DNA from: Phycisphaeraceae bacterium
GTDB lineage: Bacteria; Planctomycetota; Phycisphaerae; Phycisphaerales; UBA1924
DNA length: 64,000 nt
Assembly (NCBI GenBank): GCA_020639135.1
Contig: JACKHE010000003.1
Coordinates: forward strand, 456,626-520,625
Direction of reading: 5' to 3'
Position numbers and translations under genes: made by a program. Of the stretch, positions 28,393 to 37,504 are shown in pieces; position 1 is the first letter of the stretch; each line of letters starts with the position of its first letter. The notes beneath the pieces were generated by a model. The model was not told the DNA's origin and did not search any database. It was given only the letters and a program-made list of their open reading frames with translations.

Positions 28393-29190
28393 TCAATCCT
28401 GTTGCAATGTCCCGATCGCCACCAGCACAGACTGATCGAAGTGATCCCCCTCCGGGATCGTTTCGAGCTGCTGCGCGTGATCCTCGGTGAACTGCCCGAC
28501 CTCGGTGCGGCGCAGCGCCGTCAGGTGGCCGCCAGTGCCCAGCGATCTGCCCAGGTCGCGCGCGATGGAGCGGATGTACGTCCCCCGGCCGCAGCGGATG
28601 TCGAGGGTGAGTTTCGGCCAGGCGTATGCGACGATCCCGATCGAGTCGATGCGCACGGGGCGGGGCTGGAGCTCGCTGGGGATTTCGCCGGCGCGGGCGA
28701 GCTTGTACGCCGGTCGGCCGCCGATCTTCATCGCGGAAAACGATGGCGGAGCCTGCTGGATCACCCCCGTGAAGCGCTCGCGCAACACACCCTCGATCGC
28801 ATCCCGCAATGGCCGGTCCGACTCGGTCACCTCAACCGGGCTCAGCTCGCCCTCGAGGTCCTCGGTCGTCGAGAAGGCGCTCAGGTCGATGTCGGCGAGG
28901 TAGCGCTTGGGCTGGCCCATGATCCGCTCGACGAACTTCGTCGCCCTGCCGAGGCACAGGACGAGGACGCCGGTGGCGAGGGGGTCGAGGGCGCCGGTGT
29001 GGCCGACCTTGGCGCCCCCCGATTTGCCCCGGATGACGGTGCAGACGTACGCCGAGGACATCCCGAGCGGCTTGTCGATGACGAGGAAGCCGTTGCAGTC
29101 AGGGCGCTTGTTGCGCGGCGGGCGGTCGCGCTTTCGGTGTCGCGGCGGCGGCAGGCCCTGCTGCTCAGTGGATGGATCGGCGGGATTCAC
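28393..29190 (-). CDS. truB: tRNA pseudouridine(55) synthase
   Basis: This 265-residue enzyme makes pseudouridine 55 in the T-loop of tRNAs. It carries GFLVIDKPLGMSSAYVC, the catalytic Asp in GHTGALDPLATGVL, KRYLADIDLSAFSTT, QQAPPSFSAMKIGGRPAYKLAR and the thumb/Arg segment RCGRGTYIRSIARDLG. It lacks an extended PUA domain at the C-terminus, as many bacterial short forms do. The basic N-terminal ~30 residues are an extension. The gene converges on the 16S locus and is divergent from tRNA-Ser. Confidence 0.95.
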   Translation of the reverse strand: MNPADPSTEQQGLPPPRHRKRDRPPRNKRPDCNGFLVIDKPLGMSSAYVCTVIRGKSGGAKVGHTGALDPLATGVLVLCLGRATKFVERIMGQPKRYLADIDLSAFSTTEDLEGELSPVEVTESDRPLRDAIEGVLRERFTGVIQQAPPSFSAMKIGGRPAYKLARAGEIPSELQPRPVRIDSIGIVAYAWPKLTLDIRCGRGTYIRSIARDLGRSLGTGGHLTALRRTEVGQFTEDHAQQLETIPEGDHFDQSVLVAIGTLQQD

Positions 29191-29303
29191 CCGGGAGGGT
29201 AGCGCGGCGCCGGGCCCGGGCGTGATTCGGCTGCCCGGAGGCTGACAAGGGGCTCCGGAGCGGCTAGATTTGTCCCCTCAGCGCCGCCGCGGTTGGTGCA
29301 TCC

Positions 29304-29390
29304 GGAGAGGTGTCCGAGCGGCTGAAGGAGCAGCACTGGAAATGCTGTATACGGGTAACCGTATCGGGGGTTCGAATCCCCCCCTCTCCG
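29304..29390 (+). tRNA. tRNA-Ser (GGA)
   Basis: This is an 87-base class II tRNA. The acceptor stem GGAGAGG pairs with CCTCTCC at 29383-29389, with discriminator G at 29390. The anticodon loop CTGGAAA is closed by CAGCA/TGCTG, and there is a long variable arm (TACGGGTAACCGTA) and a T arm (GGGGGTTCGAATCCCCC). The CCA end is not encoded. Element genes begin immediately downstream, so the 3' end may serve as an integration site. Confidence 0.95.
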
Positions 29391-29404
29391 CTTCCGATTG
29401 AAAA

Positions 29405-29435
29405 GCCCCCTTCACCGAGTGTGGAGGGGGTTTTT
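29405..29435 (+). terminator. Terminator after tRNA-Ser
   Basis: The GCCCCCTTCAC-CGA-GTGTGGAGGGGG hairpin is followed by TTTTT, 15 bases past the tRNA. Confidence 0.85.
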
Positions 29436-29569
29436 CATGATCCGGAATGCGTTTGTACCGTAGGGTGTTCCCGAAACATGGCTTTTCTTGCCTCGCCTGA
29501 GTTCCGGTGGATTCTCAGCGAGCCCCGCTCGTTTTTCCGAATGCGTCTTTCCATACGCAGGCGCTTGGA

Positions 29570-30496
29570 TCATCTCGATATTCGAGATTCCCGTGAGTGC
29601 ATCAAGACAGCCCCGGTCGGTTCCGACTGGCTCCGAGGCTCGTCCGTTTCGATCGCCTCCAGAATGGCGCACGCGGCCTTCTGAATCCGATCGAGCGACG
29701 CGGTCAACGTGCCGGTGTCGCCATCGTACAAGCAGATGTAGTCGCTGGACGCCGTGTTCGTTTCAAGACCAACCCCCTGGCTGACCACGAATGCCACGGC
29801 CTCCGCTTCGGTCTCCCTAACGGTCTTGCTGGGCCGGGCCTCCCGATCGTCCTTGTGCAGGATCTCGTGCGCCCACTCATGGACCAGAACCGCGAACTCC
29901 TCGGCAGGCGCCAGCCCCGTCCTCAAGAGAATCCGTCCCCCCATCGAAACCCCGTCCGAACCGTCAAGGCTATCGAACCGCTCGACGGTGATCCCCGCTG
30001 CTCGCACGGCAGCCAGGAGTGCGTCAAGACTCCCCTCCGGGTCCCCTGTGACCCTGGACGGCTCCGGGAGCGGCTCTCCATCGGTCTGGCTGATGTCGAA
30101 GACATGTACCACCCGAAAAACCAGCCGGTCCTCAGGATCCGCGGTCTCGTCATCCCGAGCGTGGGCGCTGCGACCTCTGAGCCGCATCGGGGCGAAGATG
30201 GCGATGCCTTTCTCGCCCCGCCTGACGGAGCGGCCGAGCTTCCGCCAGGTGTGGAACCCGGCGACGCGGCTCGCGTCCGGCCTTTGGCTGAGGATGAGCA
30301 TCAGGTTGTGAAAGCTGTACTGGTGAAACCGCCCCATCGCTCTGAGATAGCGTTCGATCTGCTCGCTGTTCCCTGCTTTGAGTTGATCGGCGAGCAGTTC
30401 GAGGGCGCGATCAGCGATCAGTCTCACCCGCGCGGACGCCGATTCCTTGTCGGGCGGGCTACCTGCTCGGGGCATACAGCCCCCGTGCGGTTTCAC
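29570..30496 (-). CDS. ArdC-like antirestriction protein with zinc peptidase-like domain
   Basis: This protein of up to 308 residues matches the ArdC layout. The N-terminal domain has RFHQYSFHNLMLILSQRPDAS and AGFHTWRKLGRSVRRGEKGIAIFAP, which is the ssDNA-binding ArdC N-terminal signature. A C-terminal metallopeptidase-like domain has HEWAHEILH and a downstream Glu (ETEAEAVAF). ArdC proteins of plasmids and ICEs protect incoming DNA from host restriction. Two ATGs (30496, 30475) are possible starts. It is the first gene after tRNA-Ser and supports the integrated-element call. Confidence 0.85.
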   Translation of the reverse strand: MKPHGGCMPRAGSPPDKESASARVRLIADRALELLADQLKAGNSEQIERYLRAMGRFHQYSFHNLMLILSQRPDASRVAGFHTWRKLGRSVRRGEKGIAIFAPMRLRGRSAHARDDETADPEDRLVFRVVHVFDISQTDGEPLPEPSRVTGDPEGSLDALLAAVRAAGITVERFDSLDGSDGVSMGGRILLRTGLAPAEEFAVLVHEWAHEILHKDDREARPSKTVRETEAEAVAFVVSQGVGLETNTASSDYICLYDGDTGTLTASLDRIQKAACAILEAIETDEPRSQSEPTGAVLMHSRESRISR

Positions 30497-30710
30497 TGTG
30501 GATTCCTGCAGACCAGCAGCGCCAATCCGGTACGATCGTCGCCCGGATCCACAAGTCAGTGTGTTTCGGCGTTACAAGAAGCATGATGTTGTGCATGCTT
30601 CGAGGGATAGCACTGAACTGCTGGTCTGATCAACAAGATGTTGCCAGGTTGAACAGGCGGCCAACAATATTGTGTTTTGTCAGGCATATTCCAAGTCATG
30701 AGACACAATA

Positions 30711-30741
30711 ACGGGGCCAGCGCCTGTGGCGCTGGCCCCGT
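30711..30741 (-). terminator. Hairpin at the end of the Lrp-like gene
   Basis: The near-perfect palindrome ACGGGGCCAGCGCC-TGT-GGCGCTGGCCCCGT lies about 33 bases past the stop of the minus-strand gene. On the minus strand it is followed by a weak TATTGTGT tract. Confidence 0.65.
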
Positions 30742-30773
30742 TGCTTCCGTCGGCATCATGTTCCGATTAGTTC

Positions 30774-31322
30774 TCAGCGGGGCACATCGGGGATGGCATA
30801 GTCACCCTCGCCATCAGTGGGGAGTACCTCTGAGGCGGTCGTGGTGCTCGATACATATGTACAGCGGCGGACGTAATTTGTCACGAAATCGGTCACCGTA
30901 TCGAACCCGCCGGGTGAGGTGGCGAGCTCCATCACGATGTCGCAGGGGCCACCGATGATTTTGCGGATCCCGATCAGGAGCAGGTCCGGATAGGAACCAG
31001 TGCGTAGTTCGTTGGAAATCTCCGCCATGAGGTGTCCCTGGTAGTCTTCGTTCGGCTCATCCCAGTCCTTGTGCTCCCAGGGGTAGTTGGTCTGGATGAA
31101 CACGTAGTGCTTCCTAGCGCCGGTGTATCGGTTCAGGTGCACCACGTACCCCTTCGAGATCATGCCGTCACTACAGAGTTGGGACAAGGCCTTGCTGATG
31201 GCGGCCGGCGTGGCGTCGGGTTTCCGCTTCCGCACCGATTTGTTCAGCGATTTGACCTCTTGGCAGGGGTGCTCCAGGAGCTCGTCCAGGATGGCTTCTT
31301 TGAGTGCGCTGATTCGTTGCAT
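30774..31322 (-). CDS. Lrp/AsnC-like transcriptional regulator
   Basis: This 182-residue protein uses the ATG at 31322, directly behind AAGGAGAATCAG. The N-terminal winged-helix part (ISALKEAILDELLEHPCQEV and AAISKALSQLCSDGMISKGY) is followed by a linker and a C-terminal domain. The C-terminal domain (LLIGIRKIIGGPCDIVMEL, then TVTDFVTNYVRRCTYVSSTTTA) has the strand-helix rhythm of the Lrp/AsnC RAM domain. A perfect 37-base inverted repeat ~140 bases upstream is a candidate operator. Element-borne; target genes unknown. Confidence 0.65.
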   Translation of the reverse strand: MQRISALKEAILDELLEHPCQEVKSLNKSVRKRKPDATPAAISKALSQLCSDGMISKGYVVHLNRYTGARKHYVFIQTNYPWEHKDWDEPNEDYQGHLMAEISNELRTGSYPDLLLIGIRKIIGGPCDIVMELATSPGGFDTVTDFVTNYVRRCTYVSSTTTASEVLPTDGEGDYAIPDVPR

Positions 31323-31463
31323 CTGATTCTCCTTGAATGGTTGTGAAATCGGACTGAAGTTGGACTCGCGTGGACTCTCCTGTATTCCAATTAATCCGTC
31401 CACGGATGCGATGAGCGATCGAGATCCAACCGTTAGAGGATCGGTTCGGGGTTGTTAAAAAAA

Positions 31464-31500
31464 ATATGTCGTTGTAGCGAATGCTACAAAAACGACATAT
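31464..31500. promoter_or_regulatory. Inverted repeat, candidate operator
   Basis: ATATGTCGTTGTAGC and GCTAC-AAAA-ACGACATAT flank a GAAT loop in the divergent region between the Lrp-like gene and the pentapeptide-like gene (368 bp in total). It could be a regulator binding site or a small hairpin RNA; no T tract suits a terminator. Confidence 0.5.
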
Positions 31501-31690
31501 CCATCATGACCTAAGAGGCGATGGCTTTGATAAGTCGCCAAGTTCGACGGATAGTTCTCGCGTAATGCGGAGTACACAATCCGATCTGTTGCTGGAGATT
31601 TTTTACAAGATTTCCGTCGGAACCAAGGAGACCTCATGCCGTAACATCAATGCGTGCTATGTGATTCAGGTACGTCGATGGAGACAAGAG

Positions 31691-31999
31691 ATGGCCAAGA
31701 GATCGATGCAGGCGATATACGACGAAGACGACTCCGGGTCACCGAGGATCCGCATCAAGGATCTTGATCTCAGCGGCTCAGTTCTTCGCCAGATGAGTAT
31801 CCCCTGCTCGGTCATCGAGAACTGCGATCTGCGCCGGGCCACAATCTTGGATTCCGACCTCCGGGGGGTGGAGTTTGTGAATTGTGAGCTTGAAGGGCTT
31901 GAAATCAGGAGGTGTCACATCCATGGACTTTCCGGCACAGATAGCCAGCCTGGCTCGGTCCGGTTCGTTCAGTGCGAACTTCGCCCGTTTTATGACTGA
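31691..31999 (+). CDS. Small pentapeptide-repeat-like protein
   Basis: This 102-residue protein starts at the ATG at 31691. It has about six units with the A(D/N)LXX-type period (LDLSGSVLRQM, IENCDLRRATILDSDLRGVEFVNCELEGLEIRRC), forming a short right-handed beta-helix. Pentapeptide proteins can mimic DNA or act as scaffolds; such proteins are found on mobile elements. The function here is not assignable. No strong ribosome site is visible. Confidence 0.6.
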   Translation: MAKRSMQAIYDEDDSGSPRIRIKDLDLSGSVLRQMSIPCSVIENCDLRRATILDSDLRGVEFVNCELEGLEIRRCHIHGLSGTDSQPGSVRFVQCELRPFYD

Positions 32000-32076
32000 T
32001 CCATGAGAACACCCGTAGTGGAGCAGAGCAAGAATGTTGTTGACAAACACGCCGAGAATGTGCTTCTTTTTCAGAT

Positions 32077-32346
32077 ATGGAACTACAGGGAGACGATCAG
32101 GGCGAAGTATGGCCCCAGGTGAGTGTGCGCGACATCATCGCGATGACGGATTTCATCCGCGGGATGAAGTCGTGCATCAAGCGCATGCAGCGAGATCAGC
32201 GGCCGCTCGTGATCACAACAGGTGGGCGTCCGGCGATGGTGGTCATGACGCCGGAGCAGTACGAGGCGTTCGGTCAACGTCCCGGGCGCGAGCCATCAAA
32301 CGAGACGCGGGCAAGGGCTTGTGCAACCAGAATCAAGGAACGGTAA
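32077..32346 (+). CDS. Phd/YefM-family antitoxin, apparently orphan
   Basis: This 89-residue protein contains the Phd/YefM pattern. VSVRDI near residue 15 and TDFIRGMKSCIKRM lead into RPLVITTGGRPAMVVMTPEQYEAF, the conserved strand-loop segment that recognises DNA and folds with a toxin. A Doc or YoeB/RelE toxin gene should lie next to it, but the following frame encodes a different 56-residue protein. An autoregulatory or solitary antitoxin role is possible. Confidence 0.75.
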   Translation: MELQGDDQGEVWPQVSVRDIIAMTDFIRGMKSCIKRMQRDQRPLVITTGGRPAMVVMTPEQYEAFGQRPGREPSNETRARACATRIKER

Positions 32347-32444
32347 ACCGCGTCAATCGAAAAGCAGCATCAGGCACGATATGCCGCGCCCCGGTGTTCG
32401 GGACGGACTCTTTCCCCTTTTTCCCCTACAGAAAGGAGCACGCA

Positions 32445-32615
32445 ATGCTTCAAGGCAGAGACCCGAGGCCAGGATCATCCACAAGCCATCTCCCTCCCGG
32501 CTATCGGATCGGCTACGACGGTGTCGTCCGGCGACCGGATAACTCCGTCGTCTCGACTTGCACGGGCAGGTCGATGAAGGCGGTCGGCGGCAAGTTTGAG
32601 GTTCCGAAGAAGTAG
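32445..32615 (+). CDS. Small hypothetical element protein
   Basis: This 56-residue protein starts at the ATG at 32445, six bases after AAAGGAG (32432-32438). That strong ribosome site supports translation. The sequence is Gly/Arg/Pro-rich (HLPPGYRIGYDGVVRRPDN) with no recognised domain. It lies between the antitoxin and the VirD4-like gene. Confidence 0.5.
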   Translation: MLQGRDPRPGSSTSHLPPGYRIGYDGVVRRPDNSVVSTCTGRSMKAVGGKFEVPKK

Positions 32616-32771
32616 GAATCAGCGCAAGTCGACGCCCGGCTGGGTTGATCCCCAACCGGGCGCTTCTACCACTCTCTACGTCAGGGGTGGGTGGGCGGTC
32701 TATCTCCTCTACGCCCGTCGTGCAGGGCGGTCGCACGCCCTGCACGGCATTTTCAACTCTACCACAGGACG

Positions 32772-34295
32772 ATGCCCGATGCGCGTCCGCACTCCGGAAT
32801 CCTACTTATGCTTAGATCACGCAGGCGCTCATCGCGTCGTTCACGCTCAAGGGGCCAAGACAACGGACTCGACACTCCGTTGTTCACGTTTAACCGCCTC
32901 GGTGACCAACTGACATGCAGGGATCTTGCGACGAGTTGTCTCGTCTGCGGAGCAACGGGGAGTGGCAAGAGCACTTCGGCTATCGCTCATCTCAATGTGG
33001 AGACGATGCGCATCGGCGCCTCGGTTGTCCTCACATCATTCAAGCCCGACGACTCTGAGAGATTTCTGCGGCAGGCGGCGAGCGCGGGGAGGCAAGACGA
33101 TGTCCGGGTGCTCCGCGTTGGGGGGTTCGCCTTCAACCCGCTCGCCTTCGAACAGGAACGGTGTCAGACAGCCGGAGGACGGCTGGAATCTCTGGTCAGC
33201 CTCATCACGCTTCCGTTGGAGCGGCAGCGGAGATTCGGCGCCGGCGGGGATCCGCACTGGAAAGTCGCGGCAGCGGATCTGGTTCGGTCGTTGTGTGTGA
33301 TCTATGCCGCGGCAGGGGTCAAGCTGTCGTTCAGGCTGATCCATGAGACGATCACTTCATTGCCGATGTGCGAGGACGACGTTCACGACCCCTTCTGGCA
33401 GTCACGGTGCCCCGCGTACGCAGCGATCCAGCAAGCGAACCGTAGTGAGCTGCCTGACACCGAAGCCCAGCAACTCGACATGGCTGCTCGGCACATTCTG
33501 CAGACGGTCCCGGCCACACCGCAGAAAACGATGATGTCGATCGTTCAGACATTGTCATCGAGCCTGTCGCCGCTCCTGTACGGCGAACTGGGCGAAATCA
33601 TCAACGCGGATCAGGACACCTGGTCACCCCTTTCAGTTGTCGAATCGTCGGAGGTGACCGTGATCGACATCCCGGTTCAGGGTTGGGGGCCATCAGGCGC
33701 CGTCTTGCAGCGCATGATCCTGACTGCGACGCAGCGGGAGATCATCCGTCGGCGTCCCGATCAGATCACGCCACCGATGATTGTGCTGTCCTGCGATGAG
33801 TTCCCAGGAATCTGTGACCCGGAAGATGATTTGAAATTTCTGGTCACATGCCGAGATCGCGCCGCGTGCATGATTCTGGGAATCCAGTCGCTCTCCTCGC
33901 TCCGGTTGGCGCTGCACGACGCGACCGGAGCACGCGCTGCCGAGGCTGTCATGGGGGCGCCCGGGATCAAGCTGTTCGGGGCGAGCTCTGATCCCGACAC
34001 GCTCGACGCGGCGTCGCGGGTTTTCTCCGTCGTCCCGACGCCCAGGATCAGCTTCGGATCGAACAGCCAGGACGGGCCGGTCGGTGACGGTCACCGCCCT
34101 CGGAAGCCGGGGCACAGCTTCAATTACAGCTCCTCGATGGACCCGGACATCACAGGCCGTGATTTGCTGTGCTTGAAAACAGGGGGCGAACACAATCATT
34201 TCATCTGTGAGTTTTACTGCTCGGTCACCGGCCGAACCTGGAAATCTTCCGGCAAATCTTCGCTGAAGGTCGGCATCCGGCAACGCTTCGACTGA
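32772..34295 (+). CDS. VirD4/TraG-like coupling ATPase
   Basis: This protein of about 507 residues has a Walker A motif (CGATGSGKST, ~residue 60-68) and a Walker B-like motif (MIVLSCDEF). The conserved spacing seen in type IV coupling proteins and conjugative ATPases is present, including VVLTSFKPDD after Walker A and FLVTCRDRAACMILGIQSLSSL after Walker B. No N-terminal transmembrane helices are seen, so it may be a soluble T4CP variant or an assembly ATPase. The ATG at 32772 is weakly supported by its ribosome site, and 32808 is an alternative. It probably moves DNA during transfer of the element. Confidence 0.72.
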   Translation: MPDARPHSGILLMLRSRRRSSRRSRSRGQDNGLDTPLFTFNRLGDQLTCRDLATSCLVCGATGSGKSTSAIAHLNVETMRIGASVVLTSFKPDDSERFLRQAASAGRQDDVRVLRVGGFAFNPLAFEQERCQTAGGRLESLVSLITLPLERQRRFGAGGDPHWKVAAADLVRSLCVIYAAAGVKLSFRLIHETITSLPMCEDDVHDPFWQSRCPAYAAIQQANRSELPDTEAQQLDMAARHILQTVPATPQKTMMSIVQTLSSSLSPLLYGELGEIINADQDTWSPLSVVESSEVTVIDIPVQGWGPSGAVLQRMILTATQREIIRRRPDQITPPMIVLSCDEFPGICDPEDDLKFLVTCRDRAACMILGIQSLSSLRLALHDATGARAAEAVMGAPGIKLFGASSDPDTLDAASRVFSVVPTPRISFGSNSQDGPVGDGHRPRKPGHSFNYSSSMDPDITGRDLLCLKTGGEHNHFICEFYCSVTGRTWKSSGKSSLKVGIRQRFD

Positions 34296-34357
34296 TCTAC
34301 CCCGCCGCGCCGTGCGGCAATCTCCATTGGCTCTACCCCAACTCAAGGAGCGACATC

Positions 34358-35098
34358 ATGACAACCAACCCCAACAATCTCTCCGCCTGGCAGCAGATTC
34401 AGCGCACCCGCAAGAACACCAGAGAGGCGATGGCGATCGCGAACGAATCGGCCGGGCTCCTGGCGAGCCTGTACCTGCTGGCCTTCGTGCTGGCCTCCCT
34501 CACGCTGTTCCCGATCATACATTTCCGGATCGGGTGGCGGCTCGTCGGCCTGACGTTCTTTTCTGCGGTCATCCTCAATGGTGTGTCGTTGATGTTCACA
34601 GGCGGCTACGCCGGGATGCTGGTCCAGCTGTGGAGCCTGACGCAGATCGCGGCGTTCTTCGCGCAGATCATCGCGGTGTTTCGGCGCACCGTGCTCCCGC
34701 CGAAGCCGCCCGTCGATCCCATGGAGTTCGGCGAGCTGTTCCCGCCGCTGCGGCGGCAGCTCCAGATGGCCACCCGCGGGTTGATCGATCGCCCGCACAT
34801 GGACCTGATCGTCGTCGAGCCGGCCCTGCTGCTGGTGTTCACGCTGGTCGTCTGGCTGGCCGAGCAGTGGGATCGGCACGAGGGTGTCGAGGCGCCGCCC
34901 GGCGCCTGGATCGTGCCGCTGTGCGGCGCGATCGGGATCTTCCTGCTCGGCGTCCAGATGCTCTCGGAAGATCGCAAGGCGAGCGCCGAACACGCGGCGC
35001 AGATCCGCCAGCAGGAGTGGAGGGCGGAGATCGCCCGCAAGCAGAACCGGACCGATGAGCCCCGGCCGATCGAGGGATTCGTTGAGAACGACCGCTGA
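34358..35098 (+). CDS. Membrane protein of the element
   Basis: This 246-residue protein starts at the ATG at 34358, nine bases after AAGGAG. Two N-terminal helices (LASLYLLAFVLASLTLF and a VGLTFFSAVILNGVSLMF segment), one further (LVQLWSLTQIAAFFAQIIAVF) and two later helices (LIVVEPALLLVFTLVVWLA, WIVPLCGAIGIFLLGVQML) give about five. The C-terminal tail is charged and cytoplasmic. No family recognised. Its position after the ATPase suggests a transfer-related role. Confidence 0.6.
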   Translation: MTTNPNNLSAWQQIQRTRKNTREAMAIANESAGLLASLYLLAFVLASLTLFPIIHFRIGWRLVGLTFFSAVILNGVSLMFTGGYAGMLVQLWSLTQIAAFFAQIIAVFRRTVLPPKPPVDPMEFGELFPPLRRQLQMATRGLIDRPHMDLIVVEPALLLVFTLVVWLAEQWDRHEGVEAPPGAWIVPLCGAIGIFLLGVQMLSEDRKASAEHAAQIRQQEWRAEIARKQNRTDEPRPIEGFVENDR

Positions 35099-35193
35099 GC
35101 GCGAGATTGTTTCGGCGTCGAACCCGATGACGCCTCCCACCTACCCGTATCCCTATCCCATCTCTCAACCCTACTGCAGCATGGAGGCTGATC

Positions 35194-35442
35194 ATGCTCG
35201 AGCACCAGGACAGCGACCGCCAGTTCCGTCCGCCGAAACCGCTCAACAGACGCGAGATCCACGACGCGGTGGGGCATCTGCCGCCGTTCATCGGCGCGGA
35301 CGTCGCCTCGCGGGTGCTCGGCGTTTCGAAGAGCACGCTCTACAAGCGTGTGGCGCGAGGTGAGTACCGCGACGCCGTGAAGCGCGGCAAGCCGCTGGTG
35401 TTCTGGCGGGACCGGCTGATCCGCCGTCACTTCGGCGGCTGA
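35194..35442 (+). CDS. Small helix-turn-helix protein, excisionase-like
   Basis: This 82-residue protein starts at the ATG at 35194 behind GGAGG. It contains a MerR/excisionase-type HTH (ASRVLGVSKSTLYKRVARGEYRDAVKRG) with a basic wing-like end (LVFWRDRLIRRHF). It lies ~100 bases upstream of the first recombinase, which suits a directionality factor. Confidence 0.7.
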   Translation: MLEHQDSDRQFRPPKPLNRREIHDAVGHLPPFIGADVASRVLGVSKSTLYKRVARGEYRDAVKRGKPLVFWRDRLIRRHFGG

Positions 35443-35543
35443 CCGATCGGCAACGCCCACTTCACACCTTTCCGTGTGTGCGCTATGGCTGCGCACATGC
35501 TCTACCAAGGCTCTGGCAACTACACCGAAGATGGAGGCCCATC

Positions 35544-36698
35544 ATGAAATACGAGGACCAGGAAACCGTGCACGGCACCCGTGTGACGATCGGGCGCCGC
35601 GTGCAGCACCGCAAGGTCAGGGGCGAGCGGATCGAGCGCATCTCGAAGAACTTCACCGCCGAGTTCATGGACATCGATGGTGTCCGGCGGATCGAGTCGC
35701 TTGGCACTCCCATCAAACGCGAGGCCCGGAAGTTAGCAACCGAGATTCAGGCAAAGCTCGACGAAGGCAGGGATGTCCGCCGTCGGCGCGGCCCGGTCAC
35801 GATTGAGCAGTTGATCGCAAAGTACACGGCGTACGCCGCGAGCAAGGGCCTGGCGCACACGTCCCTGGCGAAGTACCGCGCCGATCTCGAGAAGCTCGCC
35901 TGGTTTTGCGCCGAGCTTGGCGTGGTCCGTGCGGATCGATTCGATGAGCCGACGTTCCAGGCGTATGGCGCCTGGCTCCGGGAGCAGCGACACAAACAGG
36001 GATTGAAATACTCGGCGAAAACCGTCTTGACCGCGATGACACTCTGTCTTCAATGCTTCCGGTGGGCCTGGAGGACCGGGCTCATGCCGGAGTATCGCCT
36101 GGTCTCGGCTCGATTGCCTTGGGGCCGGCCGAGATCCCAGCCATGCTTCACGACCGAGCAAGTCGAGGCACTGCTGGATCGAACAACAGGCATCACGCAT
36201 GCCGCGATTGCGCTCGGCGGCTACGCTGGGCTCCGCGTCGGCGAGATCCAGCAGCTCCGCTGGACTGACGTGCGGCTCGACCGCGGCAAGCTCGGCGTCC
36301 TGCACATCCAGCGGGGCGGCTCTGCCGGCACGACAAAGGACAAGGACCCCAGGTTCGTGCCGATACACCCGAGGGTCCGGGCGGCGCTCGATGCGCTTGA
36401 GCGCACCGATCCGCTGGTCCTGCCAGGCCTGAGCGACCGGACGCTGCTGGGCCGGATCAAGCGGCTGTGCCGAGAGCTGGGCTACGACCCGAGATTGAAA
36501 ACCCACTCCCTGCGCCATCACTTCGCTTCGTATTGCGCCGCCAGTGCGAGGGTCCCTTACAGAATGGCTCTGGCCTGGATGGGGCACTCGTCAAGCCAAG
36601 TGCTTGACCTCTACTACCATCTCCACGACGAGGATTCGGAGGCGGCGATGCAGACTCTCGCGGGTGTTCACTCGCTCAACCGGGACCGCGGCCGATGA
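35544..36698 (+). CDS. Tyrosine recombinase / phage-type integrase 1
   Basis: This 384-residue protein starts at the ATG at 35544, seven bases after GGAGG. The N-terminal core-binding domain covers LAYKYTAYAA-like helices at ~85-180. The catalytic domain has Arg in GGYAGLRVGEIQQL, the HSLRHHFASYCA box (HxxR), GHSSSQ and the nucleophile Tyr in LDLYYHLHDED. All catalytic positions look intact. It integrates or excises the element at an att site. Its stop overlaps an ATG (ATGA) of the next frame. Confidence 0.9.
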   Translation: MKYEDQETVHGTRVTIGRRVQHRKVRGERIERISKNFTAEFMDIDGVRRIESLGTPIKREARKLATEIQAKLDEGRDVRRRRGPVTIEQLIAKYTAYAASKGLAHTSLAKYRADLEKLAWFCAELGVVRADRFDEPTFQAYGAWLREQRHKQGLKYSAKTVLTAMTLCLQCFRWAWRTGLMPEYRLVSARLPWGRPRSQPCFTTEQVEALLDRTTGITHAAIALGGYAGLRVGEIQQLRWTDVRLDRGKLGVLHIQRGGSAGTTKDKDPRFVPIHPRVRAALDALERTDPLVLPGLSDRTLLGRIKRLCRELGYDPRLKTHSLRHHFASYCAASARVPYRMALAWMGHSSSQVLDLYYHLHDEDSEAAMQTLAGVHSLNRDRGR

Positions 36699-36997
36699 AC
36701 GCGGAGCGTTCATCGAACAGACAGGAAATGCGTCATGCCGGAGCGGGATCGTCGTCGGGGTCTCACCCCGTGAGCCCGGCCCCGACGAGGATCCCGCGCA
36801 GGCGTGCGGCGACCGCTCTCCGCTCCCATCCGAACCCACCCATGCCGGACGGGCTGAGTCCGAGGGGTCTCTCCTGCAGACCATCGTATTCGAATATGCA
36901 GTCTTCCACACCCTCGTATTCACACGATCGTCCAACAACCCTCGGTTGGCAACGGGGTGTTTTCATCGCCTGTGAGTTGCGTTATCCACAGGCTGAT

Positions 36998-37504
36998 ATG
37001 ACAAAGCTCGCTGACTTCATCTATTTCGAGATGAACATGTCGCCCCGGGAGCTCCGACGGATCCTGGGCGTCAAAGACCGTTCGACCGTGTGGCGCTACC
37101 TCACGGGCAAGCGGATCCCACAACCCAGAGTCCTGCAGAAGATCTACGAGATCTCCGGCGGCAGGGTCACGCTCGAGGACTTCCTCGACCCGGCGCCGCC
37201 GGAGTGCGCCGAGCTCATCCGGCTCCCCGACGGCCAGCAGAAGATGCTCCTGCCGTGGTCGCCAGAGCGAACGATCCGTGAACAGGACCACCCCGAAGCC
37301 GTCCCCGAGGCCAGGATCAGCCCACCCATCAAGCGGGCGTTGGAGGTCCTCGACGGTCGGGGCTGGTTCACGCCCTCGGGCAAGGTGCTGCTCGATGGCC
37401 GTGTCACGGACTTCAAACGCCTCGTTCAGGCCGCCAACGAAACCCTCAAAGCCAGGGGCCAGGACCCGATCCCGTACCCCGGGGTAGCGCCGCTGCATGA
37501 CTGA
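36998..37504 (+). CDS. Cro/CI-like HTH regulator
   Basis: This 168-residue protein starts at the ATG at 36998. An upstream frame starting at 36695 overlaps the integrase stop, but its extra residues are low-complexity. The N-terminal HTH is MSPRELRRILGVKDRSTVWRY, followed by GKRIPQPRVLQKIYEISGG. The C-terminal half is an unassigned domain (LIRLPDGQQKMLLPWSPERT). Its end overlaps the next gene by 8 bases, so they are translated together. Confidence 0.65.
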   Translation: MTKLADFIYFEMNMSPRELRRILGVKDRSTVWRYLTGKRIPQPRVLQKIYEISGGRVTLEDFLDPAPPECAELIRLPDGQQKMLLPWSPERTIREQDHPEAVPEARISPPIKRALEVLDGRGWFTPSGKVLLDGRVTDFKRLVQAANETLKARGQDPIPYPGVAPLHD

